Shown here piece by piece: positions 54,438-61,033 of a stretch of DNA of 64,000 bases; within the stretch, counting starts at the first letter, position 1, and each line of letters opens with the position of its first letter. The notes under the pieces are model-generated. The model was not told the origin of the DNA and did no database searches. It was given only the letters and a program-made list of their open reading frames with translations. Both the position numbers and the translations under genes were made by a program. Source of the stretch: RH-AL1 sp965277735 (GTDB lineage: Bacteria; Pseudomonadota; Alphaproteobacteria; Rhizobiales; Beijerinckiaceae); assembly GCA_965277735.1 (NCBI GenBank), contig CBDIDO010000003.1, forward strand, positions 1,178,001 through 1,242,000, in the 5' to 3' direction.

Positions 54438-55893
54438 GGCGGATTCAAATGGTGGTCGCAACGCGCTGTTTTTCGGTTTGCTGGAGCCATTCGTCAAGCG
54501 CCTCTGCGGGCGTTTTCCAGCCAAGCGTTTTCCGGGGGCGTGCATTGAGTACCGCAGCCACGGCGGCGTTGTCCTGAGTGGTGTGCATGCTGAGGTCAGT
54601 GCCCTTCGGAAAGTACTGCCGCAACAAGCCGTTGGTGTTCTCATTGGTACCGCGCTGCCACGGGCTTTGCGGATCGCAAAAGTAGACATCGACGCCGACG
54701 TCGATCTTGAGACGCGCATGCTGAGCCATCTCGGCGCCCTGATCCCAAGTGAGCGACCGGCGCAGTTCTTCGGGCAGAGTGACGATGGTGCTCGCGATGG
54801 CGTCTCGAACGGCTCGGGCGCCATGCCCCGCAAGCGGCGGCCCGTTCTTCACTCGCGGTTCGCTGCTATGCCCAGCCAAGCGAGGAAGGTGCAGGAGCAT
54901 TGTAAAGCGCGTCGTTCGCTCGACAAGCGTGCCGATCGCCGAGCTGCCAAGGCCCAGGATGAGGTCGCCTTCCCAATGGCCCGGCACTGCACGATCAGCG
55001 ACTTCGGCCGGACGCTGGCTGATCATGATCTCGGGTGAAAGGAACGCCTTTCCCCGACTTCGCGCCCGCGCCCGCGGAGTTCGCAGTGTGCGCCCGCTCC
55101 GCAGGCACGCCGTCAGGTCGCGACGAAGCGCGCCCCTGCTTTGAACGTAGAGCGCCTGGTAGATGGCTTCGTGGCTGATGCGCATGTCCTCGTCGTCGGG
55201 AAAGTCGATCGGTAACCGCCGAGCGATCTGCTCGGGGCTCCACGCCTTGGCCCATCGACGATCCTGTCGCTGGCCGTGCCGACGACCTTTCCACGATACG
55301 CTCGGTCCCGGAACCGATCGACCGTCGGACGAGACTACAAGACCTGCCAACCGCTCCTGCACGTAGGCGCGCAACGCGGTATTGGTCACCAGCTTCTGCT
55401 TCGGGCGGCGCGCCGACCGATCAGCATGCCACTGGGCCGTCGTGGCGCGGTAATCGAAACCGCCACTACGGGTGGCGGCGTTGCGCCTCAACTCGCGGGA
55501 GATGGTCGACGCGGCTCGACCGAGCCGACGGGCGATCTCCTGCATGGATACGCCTTGCACGCGCAGAAGCGCGATCTCCTCACGTTCCGCCAGCGCGAGA
55601 TATCGTCCCGACAACGGAGCGGCCGACGGTCCAAACATCGTTGGTGGCATGCCGCCCGCCTCTCGAAACCATCTCGTTCCGACGGCCTGTGACACACCAG
55701 CTCCAATCGCAGCATCCTCACTCGATAAACCCTTTGCGATCGCTGCCCAGAACCGTCGTCGATCATCGCGCCCGGCGAGTGATGGGCGGCCAGGAGACGG
55801 CAATGGCGCTCGTCCTGACCGATTGGAACGCCGCTTTCGCATTTTCATTGCAACCTCCTGCGAAGGGAGTTGCGACGACCGATTGAGTCCGCT
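54438..55893 (-). mobile_element. IS30 family element nested in IS3
   Basis: 1,456 bp with imperfect terminal repeats (left inward GCGGATTCAAATGGTGGTCG, right inward GCGGACTCAATCGGTCGTCG) and a 3-base duplication CAA at 54435-54437 and 55894-55896. The single gene is an intact IS30 transposase on the minus strand. Insertion is later than the IS3 insertion, since it splits OrfB. Confidence 0.92.
54445..55848 (-). CDS. IS30 family transposase
   Basis: 467-aa IS30 transposase. The N-terminal HTH region is ALAEREEIALLRVQGVSMQE and RLGRAASTISRELRRN. The DDE catalytic core has Asp in HWEGDLILG, Asp in TWDQGAEMAQH and Glu in NENTNGLLRQYFP, and the end of the gene lies 7 bases from the element terminus. 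ATG at 55848 has AGGAGG 5 bases upstream. The frame stays open further upstream into the surrounding IS3, which is fortuitous. Intact and probably active. Confidence 0.92.
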   Translation of the reverse strand: MKMRKRRSNRSGRAPLPSPGRPSLAGRDDRRRFWAAIAKGLSSEDAAIGAGVSQAVGTRWFREAGGMPPTMFGPSAAPLSGRYLALAEREEIALLRVQGVSMQEIARRLGRAASTISRELRRNAATRSGGFDYRATTAQWHADRSARRPKQKLVTNTALRAYVQERLAGLVVSSDGRSVPGPSVSWKGRRHGQRQDRRWAKAWSPEQIARRLPIDFPDDEDMRISHEAIYQALYVQSRGALRRDLTACLRSGRTLRTPRARARSRGKAFLSPEIMISQRPAEVADRAVPGHWEGDLILGLGSSAIGTLVERTTRFTMLLHLPRLAGHSSEPRVKNGPPLAGHGARAVRDAIASTIVTLPEELRRSLTWDQGAEMAQHARLKIDVGVDVYFCDPQSPWQRGTNENTNGLLRQYFPKGTDLSMHTTQDNAAVAAVLNARPRKTLGWKTPAEALDEWLQQTEKQRVATTI

Positions 55894-56199
55894 CAATATA
55901 CCAGCCAGCAGTTCCAGACGCTGATGAACGACAACGGCGTCACCTGCTCGATGAGCCGATCGGGCAACGTGTGGGACAACGCGGCGATGGAGAGCTTTTT
56001 CTCGTCGCTGAAGACCGGGCGGATCAGACGTCAGGTCTATCGAACACGCGACGCCGCCAGGGCCGACGTGTTCGACTACATCGAGAGGTTCTACAACACG
56101 ACCCGCGGGCACTCGACGATCGGCTATCTCAGCCCTGTCGAGTTCGAGCAGCAAGCGGGATTAGCTGAAGGCGGTGTCTACCGAACCGGCAGCAGGCCA

Positions 56200-56511
56200 G
56201 ACATCATCGCGAAGGTCTCCACCTCCTTCGGGATCGCCGGGTCTTGCCACCATTTGGCGAATGCGACTGTTCGGCGCTCTTGGCGTCCTTCGCGCGGATC
56301 GCCTCCGATGCCCGCTCCACGGCGGCGAGCGCTTCCGCGCTTGCCCCGGCGTGCGAAGGACCCGCGCCGAAGCGTTCGGGGGGGCGATCGACGATTCCGG
56401 ATCGTTCCGCGTCGCGCGGTAGAGCTTGTAGACGTTCGTCCGGCTCTCGTCCGGCAGAAGGCCGCCTTCGTTGCCGGTACCGTCGGCGAAGATCAGGATG
56501 CGCTTGGTCAT
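56200..56511 (-). pseudogene. DUF2235-type gene, 5' remnant cut by IS3
   Basis: Begins MTKRILIFADGTGNEGGLLP, then TNVYKLYRA: the N-terminal strand and D-G-T nucleophile-like region of the DUF2235 alpha/beta hydrolase family (which includes type VI secretion phospholipase effectors). After about 45 residues the family match ends, and the sequence to the IS3 terminus reads partly in other frames (FAKWWQDPAIPKEV). The gene is therefore broken by deletion as well as by the element at 56199. No T6SS genes are in the window. Confidence 0.65.
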
Positions 56512-56581
56512 CTCGTGTCATCTCCTACGCCTTCGCATCGGTTTCGATTGCTCGCTCCGACTTCTGATCGCGCCACGTGGC

Positions 56582-59500
56582 TCACGGACTGGCGATCACG
56601 TGCAGAGGGATGGCCGAGGTATCCATCAGATAGGATTCCGTCGCGGCCAGGAGTTCGAGCTGCTTCTGGTTGGCCGTCTTCTTCGACAGGCCCGGCTGCA
56701 CGATGAAGATCCGGAATTCGGGTATCAGTCTCTGTGCGGCCTTCATGATCTCGCGCAGCTTTCTCACGTCGCCGCGCTCGAAGCGGGTCACGTGCGCTGC
56801 GCCGAGGGACCGCCGGCGCGCTTCCTCCCGCCCGCGCAGATGGCGGATCAGGTTCAGCGTGTCGCTACGCCAATGCACGCTTCGCTGCGCTTGGCCGCAC
56901 ACTTCGTAGAGGTCGTCGACGCGCGCGCCCGGGTTGGCAGCGGAGGAGTATTTGCAGTGGTAGAGGTCGACGAGGAGGCGGTCTCCTTGAACCCCGATGC
57001 TGACGATGTCGGCGGCCTCTCCGGTGCCGTCGTCGTCGAAGACGACCGCCATCCTCGTTAAGGCAGCGTCTGAGAGGAGCCTGTCGAGCACGCGTCGCTG
57101 GACCGAGTCGGCGCGCTTTTCGAGACGTTGCGACTCTTTCGCGAGGTCCACTCCGGACCAGTCCCAAGGCTCGATGCGATCCGGGTCGAAGGGCTGCCGT
57201 GTCGCGCCGGCCGGAAGCTCGAACAACTCGTCGCTTTCGAGATAGGCGCCATTCTCGAAGCGGATCGGCGGCGGCTCCTCCTTGAACCATTCGCTGAGCG
57301 TGAGCCGTTTGCGTCCGATGACGAATTCGGCTCGGAAGGCGCTGTCGCTCTCGAAGCTGACGCCGCTGGCCCCGAAGCGCACCTTGTAGTCGGCCGACTG
57401 TCCCGGCGTTGCGACCTGGAAGCGGATCAGCCCCGTGGTCGTGAAGTCGAGGATCTTCAACTCGGCATCGAGGCGCGAGGCCCGCTCCCCGGCGATCTCC
57501 ACCTCCACCGCTTCTTCGTTACGCAGGAGGAAGGTGTCAGGCCACTCGATCAACAGGGGAACGAGGGCCGGCCTGTCGGTGACACGCTTCGGCAGGACGA
57601 CGTTGTCGAAGACCGCCTTTGTCGAGATCGTGTTGTCGATGAGCTTGTTGCCGACGGCCTCGCACCATTCGATCCATTCGGAGATGTCCGTCGCGACGCG
57701 CATAGACCAAACGCGTCCTTTCAAGGAACATCCCATTGAGGTTCGCGCGCCGTTCTCGTATCCCCGCGCGAAGAGGTTGGACTTGCGCTTGTTCATGCGG
57801 ACCGCGTCCGGCAGCACATCTGAGATGTCGGATCCGACATGCAGGCTGAAGCGCAGCTTCATGTTGATGAGGTCGCTAAGCCCGAGGTTCGTCAGGACCA
57901 TGCGGCTGATGCCGTGAAGCGATCGGAACACATCCTCGCCGCGTATCAGGGCGACGTCCGCTCCAGCGACCGCCTTCGCGAGTCCCTCGTGCACGCTACT
58001 GTTGTTGGAGCTGTTGACGAAGAGCAGCCCGAGCGGCTCGTGCCAGTGGACGAGGTAGAGATGCCATTCGGTGTTGCGGATGTCGCGTATGTCGCCCCAT
58101 GCGACGTTCTCGTGCTCTCGCGTGACCAGAAGCAGGACCTTATCCCGCTCGCTGATCGTCGGCCCGGCATGTATCTCGATGTTTCCCATGGCGGCTTCGG
58201 CTCGTTCCGGACGCCATTTCGTCGTGGCGGTGCGGAAGACGACCGTGCTCATCTTCGGGAAGATGTTCCGCAGCGAGACTGTCTCGGGCAGGTTCTGGAA
58301 GGCGTCCATGAATTCTGAGCGCTTTGCGTGGCGCTTGTTGGCGCCTTCGCTCAAGTCGCGCAGAATGACGTTCCAATCGGCGTCTTCGGCGTAGAGGTCG
58401 CGCAGCGAATCCTCGACCTTGGGGTCGGCGATGTTGGCTATCATGGTGGCGTCGCCGAGATCGCTGCGCGTGCGGGTGAAGCGCCCCGTGAACTGGAGCG
58501 TCACGGCTAGGCTCTTGTGAGGGTCGTGGATGGCAGCAATCTTCAATTCGGGAAGGTCGAAACCTTCGCCGAGCATGTCGACGCAGACGACTACGGTCGA
58601 CCTTCCAGCGCGCAGCGCGGCTAAGCCGTCGCGCCGTTCCAGAGCCGACACCTCGTTGTGGAGGAGCAGGGGCTGGGTCGACGGCGCGAGCTTCTCGTAG
58701 ATGGCGTGGACGTGCTTCGCCCTCTTGATGTCGGCACACCTTGCCATCATGAGATGTGGGCGGTGCTCCCGTCGGTCGGCGGCAAGCTGCTCGATTGCCG
58801 CCTCGGCGATCGTCTGGTCGGCCTCTTGGAGGTCGAACTCGTCGACGGGCTTGAAGCGGATCTGTTTGAAGTAGCCCTCGACTTGGGCCTTCCGCAGCGG
58901 GTAGTTGAACACGACTTTTCCGTCCACGAGCTTGCCGTCGTTCCGGAACGGCGTGGCGGTGAACTGGACGATGGGCTTGGCTGCGAAGCGCTTGCGCAGG
59001 GCGTCCCAGGTTCGCGCCGAGATGTGGTGCGCCTCGTCGATGAAGAGGTGGGTGCAGAGCTCGGCCATCCGCCGCTGGACGGCTTCGGTGCACTGGCCGG
59101 CGATAGACATCGTCGTGACCACCACGTTGCAGCGCGTGAAGACCGCATCCACCTCGTCCGGCGTCTTCGGCTTGCGCTCGAGAAGGGCGACCACGGGATA
59201 GGTCGCCTCGGCATTAAGGACGCCGAGGGTCTTGAGGAGGCCGAGAGTAACGAACTTGTCGCCGATCTGCTCTCGCAGGTAATTGGTCGGGACGATGACC
59301 AGGAGGCGTCCGAGGGATTCCCGGGTGAGCAGGGCGAGCATCGTCTCGGTCTTGCCGGTGCCGGTCGGCATGACCACAGTGGCCGGCGCACTAGAGACTT
59401 TCCAATGCGCAAGGATGCCGTAGAGGGCACCGACCTGGGGCGGTCTGAGTCCTGTGGCGACCGTTCGGTCGCCGATCCGCCGCTCCTCTTTGAATTCGAA

Positions 59501-59911
59501 GCGATGCTCCCACGACGCCAGCGCGGCCTCGCGCGCCTCCTGCGCTTCCTCCGGCGACATTCGGTCTGGTCGGTGCGACGCTGGTGACAGCCAACGGGCC
59601 TCCGCAGGGTCGCTACGACCTGCAGAGAACGCCTCGATGTCGGTCGTGTAGATCGTCTCGGGCGCGCCGGCCGGCAGCGGCGATCGCCTGACCTTGAGGG
59701 CGATGCTCGTACCGCTCGCGAGGACCAAGTTGCTTTTTGGCGATCGGGCCGTCCCTGATCGGGCCAGTTGGGCCTGCGCCTCGCAGGTCGGAATGCGCAG
59801 CTGCCTGACGAGACTTCCCGCGACCTTCCCCTCGATGTTCCATTGTGCTGGCAGCCTAACCGTCGCGAACGTGCCGCGATCTTGATCGTCGCTTTCCTCG
59901 CCTGAACTCAC
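56582..59911 (-). CDS. SF2 DEAD/DEAH-box helicase with possible C-terminal nuclease domain
   Basis: 1,109-aa protein. The helicase core is complete: Walker A PTGTGKT at residues 182-188, DEAH at about 292-295, TATP at 318-321, DMLGEGFDLP near 445-454, and motif VI QFTGRFTR near 473-480. A long linker follows. A C-terminal region from about residue 953 (VFDDDGTGEAADIV, then LLVDLYHCKYSS, Glu965 and Lys987) has the spacing of a PD-(D/E)xK-like nuclease. Such helicase-nuclease fusions are frequent in anti-phage systems. The GTG start at 59911 overlaps the protease gene's stop (GTGA). The frame is open upstream to 60541, but that part is out of frame with the protease gene's coding logic and unlike a protein. 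Confidence 0.85.
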   Translation of the reverse strand: MSSGEESDDQDRGTFATVRLPAQWNIEGKVAGSLVRQLRIPTCEAQAQLARSGTARSPKSNLVLASGTSIALKVRRSPLPAGAPETIYTTDIEAFSAGRSDPAEARWLSPASHRPDRMSPEEAQEAREAALASWEHRFEFKEERRIGDRTVATGLRPPQVGALYGILAHWKVSSAPATVVMPTGTGKTETMLALLTRESLGRLLVIVPTNYLREQIGDKFVTLGLLKTLGVLNAEATYPVVALLERKPKTPDEVDAVFTRCNVVVTTMSIAGQCTEAVQRRMAELCTHLFIDEAHHISARTWDALRKRFAAKPIVQFTATPFRNDGKLVDGKVVFNYPLRKAQVEGYFKQIRFKPVDEFDLQEADQTIAEAAIEQLAADRREHRPHLMMARCADIKRAKHVHAIYEKLAPSTQPLLLHNEVSALERRDGLAALRAGRSTVVVCVDMLGEGFDLPELKIAAIHDPHKSLAVTLQFTGRFTRTRSDLGDATMIANIADPKVEDSLRDLYAEDADWNVILRDLSEGANKRHAKRSEFMDAFQNLPETVSLRNIFPKMSTVVFRTATTKWRPERAEAAMGNIEIHAGPTISERDKVLLLVTREHENVAWGDIRDIRNTEWHLYLVHWHEPLGLLFVNSSNNSSVHEGLAKAVAGADVALIRGEDVFRSLHGISRMVLTNLGLSDLINMKLRFSLHVGSDISDVLPDAVRMNKRKSNLFARGYENGARTSMGCSLKGRVWSMRVATDISEWIEWCEAVGNKLIDNTISTKAVFDNVVLPKRVTDRPALVPLLIEWPDTFLLRNEEAVEVEIAGERASRLDAELKILDFTTTGLIRFQVATPGQSADYKVRFGASGVSFESDSAFRAEFVIGRKRLTLSEWFKEEPPPIRFENGAYLESDELFELPAGATRQPFDPDRIEPWDWSGVDLAKESQRLEKRADSVQRRVLDRLLSDAALTRMAVVFDDDGTGEAADIVSIGVQGDRLLVDLYHCKYSSAANPGARVDDLYEVCGQAQRSVHWRSDTLNLIRHLRGREEARRRSLGAAHVTRFERGDVRKLREIMKAAQRLIPEFRIFIVQPGLSKKTANQKQLELLAATESYLMDTSAIPLHVIASP

Positions 59912-60663
59912 GTTACCGGTCCGTCGCCGTCCGCGAACCCGTCGATGATGCGATCGCACGGACCGACGCATAGGTAGCGGACGCCGATCGGAAGCCGGGA
60001 GCGTGTACCGCAGGACGGACACAAGAACCGTTCGGCGATTGGATCCTCGCCTTCCGAGCCAGCGAGCTCTGTCTTGAGCGCCTTGAGGCGCGCGTGCACT
60101 TCGTGCCGCTGGAGCGTTTTTTGGTGCCGTTCCCAGCGTATTTCCGCGACCTCGAAGCTGACGCGGGCGAAGTCCGCGAGGTCGGCGGCTGACCGCGCCG
60201 CCCGGAGCATTGCGTCGGTGATGAGGTAGGCTGATGCGCCGACGTTGGCCTGGCGCTCGACGGACACGAACGGCGCGATGTACCGGGCTTCGGTCTGCTG
60301 CTTCGCCCGAGCCAGTGGCACCTCGTTCGCGTGCAAGACGCCATGCATCAACTCGTGGGCAATGGTCAGCCGTGATCGGCGGTCCTGGGCCACGGCGCGT
60401 TCGAAGGTTGTTCGGCTGAGCCGGACCCGGACATTCGTAGAAGTGATGAGCGTGACCGCCTCGTCCCCGCCGAGGACTTCGTCGTCGACGATCTGGTAGC
60501 CGAAGCTCTTTTCGCCGAACCGCGTCGGTATCGTCTTGCACTCAAGCGCGGCGACCACGTCCGCGACGTCGATGTCTCCGAGGCCGTGATGGCGGCGGAG
60601 GGTCTCAGCGTGGTCGGCAATCTGCTTGTCGGATAACGGGTCGCCCCGAAAATTGACGCTCAT
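59908..60663 (-). CDS. ImmA/IrrE-family metallo-endopeptidase with zinc-ribbon-like C-terminus
   Basis: 251-aa protein of the ImmA/IrrE (COG2856) family. The zinc protease motif HELMH is at residues 103-107, preceded by AQDRRSRLTIA and followed by a conserved VERQANVGASAYL Glu-containing helix. IrrE-type proteases cleave partner HTH repressors. A Cys4-like segment (FLCPSCGTRSR, then RYLCVGPCD) lies near residues 214-237 and may bind zinc or nucleic acid. It is 56 bp after the 65-aa gene and overlaps the helicase gene by GTGA, so all three are coupled. No adjacent HTH repressor is encoded. Confidence 0.88.
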   Translation of the reverse strand: MSVNFRGDPLSDKQIADHAETLRRHHGLGDIDVADVVAALECKTIPTRFGEKSFGYQIVDDEVLGGDEAVTLITSTNVRVRLSRTTFERAVAQDRRSRLTIAHELMHGVLHANEVPLARAKQQTEARYIAPFVSVERQANVGASAYLITDAMLRAARSAADLADFARVSFEVAEIRWERHQKTLQRHEVHARLKALKTELAGSEGEDPIAERFLCPSCGTRSRLPIGVRYLCVGPCDRIIDGFADGDGPVT

Positions 60664-60719
60664 TGGGAATGACTGCTCGCCGACACCCCCCCGGCCGCGA
60701 GCCCTTGAGTTGGAGGTGC

Positions 60720-60917
60720 TTACTTCTTCAGAAGCTCGTGGAGAGAGGCGGCGCCTTCCTTATCGAGCACCGTCCCAAGCTGTGCGTCGGAGCGATAGCC
60801 TTTGACGAAGTCGGGGCCGTACTCGTCCCGCAGCGTGCGCACGAGTGTGTCCCGTCGCTTGTGGCGGATCTCACCGTCTCTGTCGCGATGGCGACCATCG
60901 AGGCCGGGCTGCTTCAT
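60720..60917 (-). CDS. Small conserved protein (65 aa)
   Basis: 65-aa charged protein, KQPGLDGRHRDRDGEIRHKR then TLVRTLRDEYGPDFVKGYRS and LGTVLDKEGAASLHELLKK. This looks like a widespread small-protein family of unknown function in proteobacteria (GRHRDxDGxI..TLVxTLRxxYG pattern), recognised by pattern only. ATG at 60917 has a GGGAGA site. First gene of the cassette with the metalloprotease and helicase. It might be a regulator, substrate or inhibitor of the protease; this is inference from position. Confidence 0.7.
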   Translation of the reverse strand: MKQPGLDGRHRDRDGEIRHKRRDTLVRTLRDEYGPDFVKGYRSDAQLGTVLDKEGAASLHELLKK

Positions 60918-61012
60918 GCCTTGTCTCCCTTGGCTTTGCAGATGCCCTCTGACGTCGCTTTGAGGGCATTCGCGATGATACTTTGGGTCTATACGGACAA
61001 ACTATGGGTGTC

Positions 61013-61027
61013 CTCACAGATTGTGAG
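61013..61027. promoter_or_regulatory. Perfect inverted repeat CTCACA-GAT-TGTGAG upstream of the cassette
   Basis: A 6-3-6 palindrome, 96 bases upstream of the 65-aa gene start and 7 bases from the nrdJ stop codon. It has no following T-run and is only half GC, so it is a poor terminator. The size and position fit an operator for the cassette promoter. AT-richer DNA (TATAGACCCAAAGTATCAT, reading towards the cassette) lies between it and the gene. Confidence 0.4.
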
Positions 61028-61033
61028 ATGGCG

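Larger units (their letters stand above)
53847..56170 (+). pseudogene. IS3 family transposase OrfB, split by IS30
   Basis: Integrase-core transposase. The 5' part (53847-54437) has GVSRSGFHAWLNRP, the first DDE Asp in WIADFTYIW and the second in HHSDQGSQ. The 3' part (from 55894) resumes with YTSQQFQTLMNDNG and holds the Glu in MESFFSSLKTGR. Joining the two at the CAA duplication restores GSQYTSQQ exactly, so the only defect is the IS30 insertion. The gene's stop after FEQQAGLA is not evident at 56170, near the terminal repeat. Confidence 0.88.
53498..56199 (+). mobile_element. IS3 family element, interrupted by an IS30 element
   Basis: Terminal inverted repeats TGGCCTGCTGCCGGTTTCGT at the left (53498) and TGGCCTGCTGCCGGTTCGGT reading inward from 56199 enclose OrfA and OrfB. 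The IS30 element at 54438-55893 splits OrfB. Without it and one 3-base duplication the IS3 element is 1,243 bp, a normal size. No clear target duplication was found around the IS3 ends. It lies just after the organosulfur operon and cuts a DUF2235-type gene. Confidence 0.85.

Noticed and set aside
59912..60541. Longer N-terminus for the helicase (frame open to 60541)
   Set aside because: It would overlap the metalloprotease gene in another frame with no protein-like sequence; the GTG at 59911 with GTGA overlap is better supported.
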